NCBI GenBank assembly: GCA_964390795.1
Contig: CAYMLQ010000089.1
Coordinates: 1-17,145 of the forward strand
DNA from: CAYMLQ01 sp964390795
GTDB lineage: Bacteria > Verrucomicrobiota > Kiritimatiellia > RFP12 > UBA1067
Length of the DNA: 17,145 nt
Direction of reading: 5' to 3'
Shown here piece by piece: positions 5,397 to 13,509 of the stretch (position 1 is its first letter; every line of letters begins with the position of its first letter). The notes under the pieces are model-generated. The model was given only the letters and a program-made list of their open reading frames with translations, searched no databases and was not told the origin of the DNA. The position numbers were made by a program, and so were the translations under genes.

Positions 5397-7517
5397 CTAT
5401 TGTTTCTCACTTTGTTTGACCGTCCAACGCGCTTCCACGCCGGCCTCCAGAGACACGGGCACACCCTCCGTCAGCTCAAGGCCGGAACGAAGCTCCGTCT
5501 TCCCCGACGGCAGAGGGCAAACCTCGTACCGGGCGTCAGGCAGCGCCGTGAACCATTCGGGAAACTGATTGATGCGCGGGTAGTCGACCGGCAGGCGCAT
5601 GTTGATTTTGTGACGTTGCTTGTCGAAGACCAGTTTGCCCTGCCACGCCTGCTCCGCGATGACGCTGAGATACAGCGTCCCGTTCTCGCGCACGGCGCCG
5701 AACCGCACATCGGAACGCCACGGCTGCACGGTCACTCCCTGCGTTTTCCAGAGCGCGTACATGAGAGACGTGCGCGCGGAATTGCCATCGCCGTGCCAGC
5801 CTTCGATCACGCCGTCGGGATGCTGCTTGCTCCACATGGTCCGGATTTCGGTGTCGATCCAGTCGCACGCAGACGCGACGGGCTCGCGGTTGATGAGCGT
5901 GATCGCACCCTCGATGGAGTCCGCATACCCGTCGGCGGAACTGCTCTGGCACAGGCCGCCCTTCCCCGTGTAGTGCGCCTTCAGATTTCCGAGGGCTTGG
6001 AGCACGGCCTCGCGATACGACGCCGTTCCGTCGAGCAGCCATGCCGTGTAGAAGCCGTCATAGTTATAGCCCCAGTTGTCGGTCAGCGCACCGCTTTGCT
6101 TGCCAGTGCGGGTGTCGACCTGAAGGTAGATCAGTCCGTGCTCGTTGCGTCCGATTTCCAGAATGCGGTCATACATCTCGTGCAGCGGCTTGCGATAGGC
6201 CTCTCGCTTCTCGGTCGCCGCATGCGCACAGGCCACGTAAAGCTCCGACAGCCCGTTGATGACCTCGCACGAGTGGTCGCCCAGGCAGAGGGTCTGCATG
6301 TCGCGCGTCGGATGGTTGGTACCGCAGAGGTAATAGTCGCCCAGGCGGATGGCCCAGTCGAGATACTTGCGGTCGCCGGTGAACCAGTAGAGGCGCGAGC
6401 AGGCCTGGAGCAGGTCGCCGTTAACCTCGAAGTTCAGCGTCGGGATGTTTCCAAACGGCGTCTCGATGGCGGCGTTCTTCCAGATGTCATCGATGATTCC
6501 GAGTGCGCGCTCGCTCCACGGACTGGGGCCGAGCCACTCCGTAATGGGCAGCAGCCCGTCCTTCACATACTCCGCACCGTCAAAGATGATCGCGTCGAGA
6601 TCGACTTTCTCGCGCCGCCACCCTTTCTTGGAAAACGAATAATCGTCAGGCAGCCGGCCCACGCGGCAGGTGATCCGCGTCTCTGTGCGCAGCATATCCA
6701 GCAGCCGGCCCTCAAAGAGCGCCCGGTCGGTCAGGGCCGCGGTCAGCACCATGAACGGATAGTTGTCGGCGGCGGAATCCCGTCCGTTCCAGAAGTCGCG
6801 GCTTTCGCGGAGATTGCGCGGGATAAGACCCGTGGAGGGATCGGCGTACGCCAGCCAGCCGTCGATGAACCGGCGGCTGCGGTAGAGCGCCTCGTTGGAT
6901 TGGCGCCCATGCTTCTCCGCACGTCGGAACGCCGCCTCGACAGGCGAGTCGGCAGCGGCTCCGGCCTGCGCGGGCGTATCCCAGACCTTGCGCATCTCGG
7001 GGAAGGCTTCGCCCGAAAAAGTCTCGACGCCTCTCTTTTTCTGCGCAACTTTCGCCTGATAGCTCTGCTGCTGAAGTCCGGGCCGGCCCTGCTCAGCGTC
7101 CGGCACCGTCAGCCGCACCTCGGCGATGAACGCCGCCTTCCCCTCTGCGGCTTTGAACAACAGGTCATAGCGGTCGCCCTTCACTCCGTCGGGCAGAGGC
7201 ACGCGCAGCCAGCGGAACCCGTTGTAGCCGCCTCCGGAAACGACCGGCAACATCTGCCCGCCCACGACCACGGCTGCGGTGCGCGTGTCGTCTTTGGCCC
7301 CCCAGAGCAGTTCCAGTGCCGCACCGGCGCGGGGTTTCACCTCGAAGGTCACCCGCAGATCCGACTGGCCGAGAAACGTATATGGGGTGTCTTTGTACAC
7401 CTCATCGCCGCCGCGCCACCAGGCCACTGCCCGGGCGTCGTCGGGTAGCGCGCAGGAAGCCTGCATGGCGAATAATGAAACCAACAGGATGCCAGCTAAA
7501 GAAAAAAGAAGCCTCAT
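5397..7517 (-). CDS. Exported protein of unknown family, six-hairpin glycosidase-like
   Basis: The protein has 706 residues from ATG 7517, which follows a good ribosome site (GGAGAGGTG) and opens a signal peptide (MRLLFSLAGILLVSLFAMQA, cleavage near SCA, residues 21-23). The frame extends upstream to 7610, but that part overlaps the PqqD gene and lacks signal character. Residues about 40-140 look like a beta-rich domain. Residues about 190-620 are helical with recurring aromatic and Gly/Asp motifs (DNYPFMVLTAAL, NFEVNGDLLQACSRLYWFTGD, LCLGDHSCEVINGLSELY, DNWGYNYDGFYTAWLLDG, DGYADSIEGAITLINREP), the pattern of an (alpha/alpha)6 toroid as in several glycoside hydrolase and lyase families. A short beta domain appears to close the protein. 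I do not recognise the exact family and assign no reaction. Being directly upstream of a sulfatase, 8 nt apart, suggests a role in sulfated glycan breakdown. Confidence 0.8.
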   Translation of the reverse strand: MRLLFSLAGILLVSLFAMQASCALPDDARAVAWWRGGDEVYKDTPYTFLGQSDLRVTFEVKPRAGAALELLWGAKDDTRTAAVVVGGQMLPVVSGGGYNGFRWLRVPLPDGVKGDRYDLLFKAAEGKAAFIAEVRLTVPDAEQGRPGLQQQSYQAKVAQKKRGVETFSGEAFPEMRKVWDTPAQAGAAADSPVEAAFRRAEKHGRQSNEALYRSRRFIDGWLAYADPSTGLIPRNLRESRDFWNGRDSAADNYPFMVLTAALTDRALFEGRLLDMLRTETRITCRVGRLPDDYSFSKKGWRREKVDLDAIIFDGAEYVKDGLLPITEWLGPSPWSERALGIIDDIWKNAAIETPFGNIPTLNFEVNGDLLQACSRLYWFTGDRKYLDWAIRLGDYYLCGTNHPTRDMQTLCLGDHSCEVINGLSELYVACAHAATEKREAYRKPLHEMYDRILEIGRNEHGLIYLQVDTRTGKQSGALTDNWGYNYDGFYTAWLLDGTASYREAVLQALGNLKAHYTGKGGLCQSSSADGYADSIEGAITLINREPVASACDWIDTEIRTMWSKQHPDGVIEGWHGDGNSARTSLMYALWKTQGVTVQPWRSDVRFGAVRENGTLYLSVIAEQAWQGKLVFDKQRHKINMRLPVDYPRINQFPEWFTALPDARYEVCPLPSGKTELRSGLELTEGVPVSLEAGVEARWTVKQSEKQ

Positions 7518-7597
7518 ATCACACCTCTCCACCCTTCCCGTATTCCGCCATACCCGTTTGGGTCGAGGGCTCCGCCCGCATGAGAATGGCTGTGCCC

Positions 7598-7921
7598 CTA
7601 CACCCGGCAAGCCAGTCGCTTCGACTCAAGATAGGCGAGAAAACGGTCGATCTCACGGGCCGCAGTCTCGTCTGTAACCTCGTACTCGCGCAGCATCCGT
7701 CCCAGCAGCTCCGCCTTGCTTGCCGGTTGCTCCAACTGGCGCCAGAACCAAAGCCCCATTCCGTTCAGGGTGAACATCTTCGCTTCGCCCGCATGCAGAA
7801 CGATCAGAAAATGTTCCCCCGCGATACTCCTCAGCTCGATGTCCGGCACCCGCCCGAACCGCTCCTCTCCCTCAGCCATCTGTCGTCCCCCGTTATCCAA
7901 CACGTTCCGCTCCTCCATCAT
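7598..7921 (-). CDS. PqqD-family protein (RiPP recognition element-like)
   Basis: This small protein has up to 107 residues. From about residue 23 it matches the PqqD-type winged-helix fold: a beta region (PDIELRSIAGEHFLIVLHAG, AKMFTLN), then NGMGLWFWRQLEQPASKAELLGRML, then YEVTDETAAREIDRFLAYLESKRL. PqqD proteins bind precursor peptides for radical-SAM enzymes in RiPP and PQQ pathways, but no such enzyme or peptide is in the window, so the role here is unknown. The ATG at 7921 overlaps the stop of the protease gene by 4 nt (ATGA), indicating translational coupling. Other starts are ATG 7918, GTG 7903 (a GGAGGAG lies 6 nt before it) and ATG 7879; all keep the domain intact. The next gene starts 80 nt after its stop. 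Confidence 0.82.
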   Translation of the reverse strand: MMEERNVLDNGGRQMAEGEERFGRVPDIELRSIAGEHFLIVLHAGEAKMFTLNGMGLWFWRQLEQPASKAELLGRMLREYEVTDETAAREIDRFLAYLESKRLACRV

Positions 7922-10900
7922 TCACCCCCGAACGCTTCGATCTTGAAGTACTGTTGCCGCACAGCAGGGTCATAAGGCACCTCGATCTCTTTAAGCGGCG
8001 TGTCGCCCGGAATGCCCGACCACGACCACGCACCGCCCGTTGCGGGCCGCCAGGGCAGAACCGTCCAGGCACCCTGGCAAAGATTGGTCGCCATCACCAC
8101 CCGGTTGGTCGCCCCTGCGATCACCTCGAACGCCAGCGGCAGTCCCTCAGCCCCCGCCTCCGGCAGCGTCAGCGTGCGGACGCGCAGCCCGCGCTGTGTG
8201 GGGCTCGTCCCCGCCTGATACTCCAGCCACGTCGCGAACCCATCCTCGTCCGGATCCAACAAATCCGCGCCCGCCGCCGTCAATCCCTGTTCGAGCAGCC
8301 AGGCCGAAGGCGTGCCGCGGGCCGAAAACCCGGCCCGGATACACAGGGAGGGGTCGCCCAGAAAGGTCATGTGCTGCACGTTCGCCGCATCCGCATCGCC
8401 CAGTGCGTCAAAGCCTCCCAGCCACGCGTCGCCCAACCGAACGGCACCCGCAGCAACCCGGTCGCCAAACCCGTCTGAGAATCGATCCGCCTCGTACGAC
8501 TGAATAAACCCTGCCGCGCTGATCACCGCCGCGAAACCGGAGAAGGGATTCCGAACACCTGCTTCGGCAATGCACGGCGGCTGGGTTCGCACATCGAGCA
8601 CGGTCCAGCGCCCCATACGGCACCCCATCAGCAGCGCCACCGGAGCGAACGGCCAGTCGGCCTGCACGAGCGCGTTGGTGCCGAACAGCTTGTTCTGCGT
8701 CGTAGCCCCCGCCAGAATGTCATTGGAGTGGCCGACAAAGTAGAAAAATCCCGCTCCCTCCAATAGCTCATAGTAGGCGCCGGTGCCGTAATAGGTATCG
8801 CGCCAGAACGGGCCGAGATTACTGTCTGTCGGTCCGGGATAAACCGTCTCGAGCGCCCATCCCGCAGCCGAAAACTTCGTCGCCGCGTTGCTGGCGATGC
8901 CCGTGAAATTCACATACTTATCGCCGATATTCTGCCAGTCCGCCGTAAAAATGGCTTTGTTCTTCCACGACGCCGTCAGTTCGTACCGGATGGTCTTGTT
9001 CACAATGCGCGTCAGTTCAACCGCGTTGGTCGCGATGAAACGCCCCACCGCCACCTCCGGGACCGCGCCGCCCCTCGCATTTCCGAGCACCGGGTCGTTC
9101 GGCAACAGCAGCGCCGTCGATTCCGCCACATCGACTTGCGGATAGAGATAAAGCGGAAAAAGCGCGGGATAGGGGCCCTTCTCGCCGAACCCGAACACCT
9201 CGAGCTTGTAGTCGCTGCTGCCATACCCCGCGAAGAGCAGGTAGCGCAGCGTCTGCGCCGCCCCGTTGGTCACACCCGCTGCGCTGAAAAGCTGGAACGC
9301 CGCCGGATGCACCAGCCCGTCCGTAAATGCGTTGTAGAGTTCCTCCGCGTCAATCACCCGCGTCCGCAGACCCTGCGCGGCCCTGAACTCCGCCAGCGGC
9401 CGCACGGCCGCATCGAACCCCGTCACCCAGCGACGCGGTGGAATCACGATCGCCAGCTCCGGCATTTCGGCAGGGTCGCTCCACGCCGTATGGCGCACGC
9501 CGCTCACAGACGGGCTGAAAGGCCCCGCCGCCTCGTCGAATACCGCATACCGCGTCTCAGCGCCGCCGCAGAGGAAGTCCGCCTTCCAGGTCCCGTTCGT
9601 GTCCGCCCCCCGCACCGCCTCCAGTTCCAGCGGCGCTTCCGGCTCCGTGACATCCCACACCTGGAGCTGATCCGAACCGAAGCCGCGCGCCGTCACGGTT
9701 CCGTCCGGGCCGCCCGTACACCGCAGCAGCCCCGCCGACGCGAAATACTCACACGGGTAGTTCAGCGTGACATCCAGCAGCATGAAATCGTTGACCTGCG
9801 CGGTCAGCCCGTTCCGGATCTTGACCTTGACCGGACCGTTGGTCACAACGCCGACTGGCACGTGAACCTCGAAGGCGACGGCCTGCTCGCCCGACCAGTT
9901 CTTCGACCCGCAGGCCGTGCCGTTCAGCCAGAGTTCGCAGGAGTGGCTGTCCGGCGACACAAAGTCGCGGTAAGAAACGACCGAAACGCGCGCGACGACG
10001 CCTGTCGCCGCTGTCGCGCAGAGCCCTGGCAAAACCACCGTCTTCTCTTTCGCACGGAGGCTCGCTGTCGACGACGCCTGAATCCATTCGCCAAAATTGA
10101 GGACGTTGGTCAGCGAGCCGTTCGTGCTGCGCCGGTCGCGCGGCTCCCACGGCGCTAGAAACGCAGACCTGAACGACTCGGCACGCATGAACCACTGATT
10201 CGTGGCGGCGCCGGCCTCCGGCGCCGCACTGAAAGCCTCCATGCGCTCGCCCGGCCCGAAGTCCAGCCAGTAGACGTTTTCGGGCGCAAAGAGTTCCGTG
10301 GTCGCGACGCCATAGAAAAAGAGGGCATCGGAATGGGTGGTCCAAGCGACGTCCCGTCCCTGGCAACTTAAGGCGAACCCGTCGGTCGCGAGCGCCGCCA
10401 GAGCCGCATTCGTGGCGACACCCGCCGCAAATGCGATCTCCCCTGCCGTCACGCGGTACACCCCCTCGTCGCGCACGCCCAAGCGCACGCGAGCCGCACT
10501 CACGCTGTTCGTCCACTGGATCACGCGGTCGCCCACCCCCACCCAATGCTGGTCGTCGTCGGCGAGCATGAGCGTCACCCGCTGGAGACCCGAAAACGTC
10601 CCGTTGACCGCCGCCGCGATTGTCACCTCGACGGTCTCCGCCCCCTCGATGAGCGCGTCCTGCACCGCACGCAGCGTGTTCGTCCCGCTCAGGCTGCCAG
10701 CCGGAATCGCGATGTCCAGCGAAGTGTACGCGTAGTCGTCAAGCGGCGTCGCGGTGCCCGAGAGGTCGAGCGTCACCGTCACCGGCAACGCGGAGGCCGC
10801 CGAGAGGCTGGCGATCACGGCAGCCGATCCGTTCCCCTCAGCCAGCCACCGGACATCCGGAGCGACCAAGGTCACCGAGGGCGGAGGATCGTCGTCCATG

Positions 10901-12774
10901 ATGACTGCGGTGACCTGTGACGGGATGGCCGCCCAACCATTGGACACCCCGGCGAGGGTCACAACGATGGTCTCGTTCGTCTCGTCGCGCGTGTCCTGCA
11001 CGGCCCACAGCGTCAGCGTTCCCGACGTCGCGCCCGCCGCGATGGTGATGTTCGTCGCCGTGCGGGTATAGTCGCTGGTCAGGGTCGCCGTACCCGAAAA
11101 GTCAAACCACGCCGTCACTGGCAGCCCGGAGGTAGCCGAAAGGGTGGCCCGCACCGTCGCCGCCCCGCTCGCCTCCGCCAGCGGGCTGCCCGTCAGGCTA
11201 ACCGTGACGGTCGGCTGAGGATCGTCGTCCGTGATTGTAAAAATCATGTTGGACGAGGATGAGGAGACATCGGAGATGTCCACCCCTAAAGCCGCTCCGG
11301 CATAACTGCGGTTGTTCGGCACCGTATCGTTTGCGAACACCGTCCTATTTCCAGACCGGAAATAGTCGGCGTCGTCCCCACCGTTCTGGTTCAGTTCCAG
11401 ATGCTGCGGCCCGCTCGCCTCCTCAAGGTCAACCCTGTAGTGCGTCTGATCGTCGTTATCGGCCACGGTCTCATCCACATGCCAGAACAGAAGGCCCCTC
11501 GCACTGCCAGGCAGGCCCGAATCGAAGCCCCAGCCCTGCCGGTTTTCGACAAGCATGTACTGCGTGGAGGGAAAGGCTCCGCGCAGTTGGTAAACGGTCG
11601 CGCTGCCTTCGACTCGCGGTATCGAATACGCGCCGGGCGCCGACACTGTGACGGGGGTTATCCAGCCGAGTTGCACCTTACACCAGGCGCTCGGATGCGC
11701 GGGCCGCGTGCCCGTGGCGCCGTTCCAACCACCTGATGCCATCAGACAGAAAGCGCCAGCCCCCCTACTGTCGCCCCCGTAGTCATACAGATCAGGCAGC
11801 CCAATCGCATGGCCGGTCTCATGGCAGATCACGCCGATGCGCGTGAGTCCCTGGCTGTCCGGAGAACTGTCCCATCCGCGCCGCTCGGGCTCGGTGTGGT
11901 ACATGCGCATGCTTTTGCCGTCGTAGGTTACCGTACTGCCCAGTTGCCACTTGTGTGACCAGAGGTAGTCGGGATCGTTCCCGGCAAACTCCTCACCGCC
12001 GCCCGAGTGGATGACCGTCAGCCCGTCAACGTTCCCGTCGCCGTCGGCGTCCAACACGCTGAAGTCGAACCCCCGCGCCTCCAGCTTCGCCAAGGCTTCG
12101 GCAACCATCTCGCGCGGTCGCACATCCTGCCCGCTGCCGTCGTTCGCACCGTAATAGGCGTATCCGTTATCCAGCGTGACCCAATCCGCGACGACCGAAT
12201 CGACATCCAGAGCGCCATAGGACACTTCTCTGAAGTAATCCTTGACTGACCCTGCCGCGCCATCCGCAGTATATCCGGTCTCGTTGAAAAGAGCCTCGAA
12301 TTCCTCTCGCGTGCGCGTTTGCGGCTTGTCAGCGAAGGCCACGAGCAGGACGAGGTTCCGCACCGTGCCGGTCCCGAGCGCCTGCGACCGCACATCGCCA
12401 AGTCCCGAAACGCTTGGGGATGTCCGCGCGGCCGGAAGGCTACGCGCCACACCCGCATCCAGCAGACGTTTGGGAACTCCCAGTTGCGAGGGGTCATCGC
12501 GACCCGCAACCCAGCTACTTGGCTCCAACCGACCTGTTGGCCCCCGGATTGCGTAAACCCATTGGCCCTGCTTCCCGTCGCGCATGACCGTGAACCCGGA
12601 CGTGTCTTCCAGCCAATGATAGCGCTCGTCGCCGCGGAGAAACACGCGAACCTGACGACCATCAGGCTGCTTGACATCGACAGCATCGGGGCATGCAGGC
12701 ACAGCACAGGCTTTTCTACTAACCAAACCTGCGAGAAAAAGGCACACTAATATGATGACTCTCGTCCGATTCAT
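7918..12774 (-). CDS. Giant secreted protease: M6 metalloprotease, two Calx-beta, C25 gingipain-like module
   Basis: The protein has 1618 residues from ATG 12774, which has a GGAGAGG ribosome site and opens a signal peptide (MNRTRVIILVCLFLAGLVS, cleavage near CA at about 24). An ATG 24 nt upstream lacks both. Residues about 25-80 match the N-terminal part of M6-type proteases, followed by the M6 domain with a Ca-binding-like DADGDGNVDG (about 242-251) and the zinc motif HETGHAIGLPDLYD (HExxH at 318-322). Two similar Calx-beta domains follow at about 520-628 and 632-740, each ending in a DDD motif. Residues about 740-1475 are a full C25 module: the leading domain (VRLGVRDEGVYRVT), then ELAIVIPPRRW, YLLFAGYGSSDY, PEVAVGRFIAT, FYFVGHSND (candidate catalytic His1349) and LLMGCRMGRWT (candidate Cys1385). 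The tail has a DPDEDGFATWLEYQAGTSP motif and a final beta-rich domain. No type IX secretion C-terminal signal was recognised. It heads the minus-strand operon. Confidence 0.9.
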   Translation of the reverse strand: MNRTRVIILVCLFLAGLVSRKACAVPACPDAVDVKQPDGRQVRVFLRGDERYHWLEDTSGFTVMRDGKQGQWVYAIRGPTGRLEPSSWVAGRDDPSQLGVPKRLLDAGVARSLPAARTSPSVSGLGDVRSQALGTGTVRNLVLLVAFADKPQTRTREEFEALFNETGYTADGAAGSVKDYFREVSYGALDVDSVVADWVTLDNGYAYYGANDGSGQDVRPREMVAEALAKLEARGFDFSVLDADGDGNVDGLTVIHSGGGEEFAGNDPDYLWSHKWQLGSTVTYDGKSMRMYHTEPERRGWDSSPDSQGLTRIGVICHETGHAIGLPDLYDYGGDSRGAGAFCLMASGGWNGATGTRPAHPSAWCKVQLGWITPVTVSAPGAYSIPRVEGSATVYQLRGAFPSTQYMLVENRQGWGFDSGLPGSARGLLFWHVDETVADNDDQTHYRVDLEEASGPQHLELNQNGGDDADYFRSGNRTVFANDTVPNNRSYAGAALGVDISDVSSSSSNMIFTITDDDPQPTVTVSLTGSPLAEASGAATVRATLSATSGLPVTAWFDFSGTATLTSDYTRTATNITIAAGATSGTLTLWAVQDTRDETNETIVVTLAGVSNGWAAIPSQVTAVIMDDDPPPSVTLVAPDVRWLAEGNGSAAVIASLSAASALPVTVTLDLSGTATPLDDYAYTSLDIAIPAGSLSGTNTLRAVQDALIEGAETVEVTIAAAVNGTFSGLQRVTLMLADDDQHWVGVGDRVIQWTNSVSAARVRLGVRDEGVYRVTAGEIAFAAGVATNAALAALATDGFALSCQGRDVAWTTHSDALFFYGVATTELFAPENVYWLDFGPGERMEAFSAAPEAGAATNQWFMRAESFRSAFLAPWEPRDRRSTNGSLTNVLNFGEWIQASSTASLRAKEKTVVLPGLCATAATGVVARVSVVSYRDFVSPDSHSCELWLNGTACGSKNWSGEQAVAFEVHVPVGVVTNGPVKVKIRNGLTAQVNDFMLLDVTLNYPCEYFASAGLLRCTGGPDGTVTARGFGSDQLQVWDVTEPEAPLELEAVRGADTNGTWKADFLCGGAETRYAVFDEAAGPFSPSVSGVRHTAWSDPAEMPELAIVIPPRRWVTGFDAAVRPLAEFRAAQGLRTRVIDAEELYNAFTDGLVHPAAFQLFSAAGVTNGAAQTLRYLLFAGYGSSDYKLEVFGFGEKGPYPALFPLYLYPQVDVAESTALLLPNDPVLGNARGGAVPEVAVGRFIATNAVELTRIVNKTIRYELTASWKNKAIFTADWQNIGDKYVNFTGIASNAATKFSAAGWALETVYPGPTDSNLGPFWRDTYYGTGAYYELLEGAGFFYFVGHSNDILAGATTQNKLFGTNALVQADWPFAPVALLMGCRMGRWTVLDVRTQPPCIAEAGVRNPFSGFAAVISAAGFIQSYEADRFSDGFGDRVAAGAVRLGDAWLGGFDALGDADAANVQHMTFLGDPSLCIRAGFSARGTPSAWLLEQGLTAAGADLLDPDEDGFATWLEYQAGTSPTQRGLRVRTLTLPEAGAEGLPLAFEVIAGATNRVVMATNLCQGAWTVLPWRPATGGAWSWSGIPGDTPLKEIEVPYDPAVRQQYFKIEAFGGE

Positions 12775-12826
12775 CTCGCCTCTCCCCGACAGCCACATGC
12801 GCGAGGAAACACCATCTCCGCAATTC

Positions 12827-12832
12827 AGTATA
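12827..12832 (-). promoter_or_regulatory. Candidate -10 box for the protease operon
   Basis: TATACT on the minus strand lies about 52 nt upstream of ATG 12774 in a locally AT-rich patch. No good -35 hexamer sits at 16-18 bp; the best available is CTTAAG-like. The promoter may therefore be weak or activator-dependent. Confidence 0.4.
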
Positions 12833-12867
12833 TTACCAGAGTCCGCGGCTTAAGGGAACTGCAAAAA

Positions 12868-12944
12868 GGTGAAAGCTGAGGGAAAGCTGAGGGATGGAAG
12901 ATGAGGGATGCCTTGCCCTTAATCGATCTCCCTCATCTTTCACC
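12868..12944. repeat. Purine-rich short repeats forming an imperfect stem
   Basis: AAAGCTGAGGG occurs twice in tandem (12872-12893), followed by a related AAGATGAGGGA (12898-12908). These pair with pyrimidine-rich CCCTCATC copies: 12868-12882 with 12930-12944 (15 bp, one mismatch), or 12898-12908 with 12929-12939 (11 bp perfect). The two pairings exclude each other. It sits between the divergent protease and mutarotase genes. Confidence 0.7.
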
Positions 12945-12967
12945 CTCATCTCTTCTGACACACCCAG

Positions 12968-12991
12968 GCGAAGAAAACTGCGAAGAAAACT
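12968..12991. repeat. Two tandem copies of a 12-bp unit
   Basis: GCGAAGAAAACT is repeated exactly at 12968-12979 and 12980-12991, just upstream of the candidate -35 area of the mutarotase promoter. It could be a slippage product or a binding site pair; nothing in the sequence decides. Confidence 0.7.
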
Positions 12992-13016
12992 GCTGTTTCG
13001 GCGGCTCCGTCTTCGG

Positions 13017-13042
13017 TATACTATCGCCCGTAATCAAGGAGA
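13017..13042 (+). promoter_or_regulatory. -10 box and ribosome binding site of the mutarotase gene
   Basis: TATACT at 13017-13022 matches the -10 consensus at five of six positions; the -35 area near 12993-12999 (CTGTTTC) is poor. AAGGAGA at 13036-13042 is a strong ribosome site 6 nt before the ATG at 13049. The leader would be short, roughly 20 nt. Confidence 0.5.
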
Positions 13043-13048
13043 TATCCC

Positions 13049-13438
13049 ATGATCAAAACCGGCATCCTGAACCCCAGCATCAACAGCCTGTTGAGCCGGA
13101 CGCGCCACACCAACATTCTCGTGATCGCCGACCGCGGCTTCCCCTTCTGGCCTCAAATCGAGACCATCGATCTCGCCCTCGTCGACAATATCCCAACCGT
13201 GTTGGACGTGCTGCTTGCCCTGCGCCCAAATTTCGTGATCGGGCGCGTCGCCATGGCCGAGGAGTTCCTCAAGCACAACACCGCTGAAACACAAACCCTC
13301 TTCCGCAGCGCCCTCGAAGGCCTCAGCCTCGACTTCGAACCCCACATCACGTTCAAGAAACGCGTGCCCAACGCGATCGGCCTGATCCGCACGGGCGACA
13401 CCACGCAATACGCCAACATGATCATCGAATCCGCCTAA
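13049..13438 (+). CDS. RbsD/FucU-family sugar mutarotase (D-ribose pyranase-like)
   Basis: This 129-residue cytoplasmic protein is slightly shorter than the about 139 residues of E. coli RbsD. RbsD and FucU proteins interconvert pyranose and furanose forms or anomers of sugars such as ribose and fucose. Expected active-site positions are present: His20 in SRTRHTN, Asp28 in IADRGFP, His99 in FEPHITFKK and the C-terminal Tyr121-Ala-Asn123 in TTQYANMII. RTGDTTQYANMII parallels RSGECSPYANIIL of E. coli RbsD. The start is fixed by AAGGAGA at 13036-13042. No sugar transporter or kinase adjoins it, so the substrate, ribose or fucose, cannot be chosen from context. It converges with glmS, whose stop is 71 bp beyond its own; no clear terminator is seen between them. 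Confidence 0.87.
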   Translation: MIKTGILNPSINSLLSRTRHTNILVIADRGFPFWPQIETIDLALVDNIPTVLDVLLALRPNFVIGRVAMAEEFLKHNTAETQTLFRSALEGLSLDFEPHITFKKRVPNAIGLIRTGDTTQYANMIIESA

Positions 13439-13509
13439 CGCCGCATGTGGGTTCCCTACTTTTGGATTTCCGCGCGGCTGCCGGCGCTCTACGACGTCGC
13501 CAAAATCCG

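Noticed and set aside
3307..7448. Long open frames on the plus strand (3307-5568 and 5400-7448) opposite the sulfatase and the toroid-like gene
   Set aside because: They are Arg/Ala/Val-rich translations with no recognisable motif and lie antisense to genes with clear domains, ribosome sites and signal peptides. High GC in third positions opens antisense frames.
7518..7597. Possible RiPP precursor peptide between the PqqD-like and toroid-like genes
   Set aside because: The only minus-strand start here is in frame with the downstream gene and gives an Arg-rich extension, not an independent leader-core peptide.
13439..13509. Short open frame starting at ATG 13445 after the mutarotase gene
   Set aside because: It runs antisense into the 3' end of glmS; its predicted peptide is the usual reverse reading of the conserved GlmS C-terminus.
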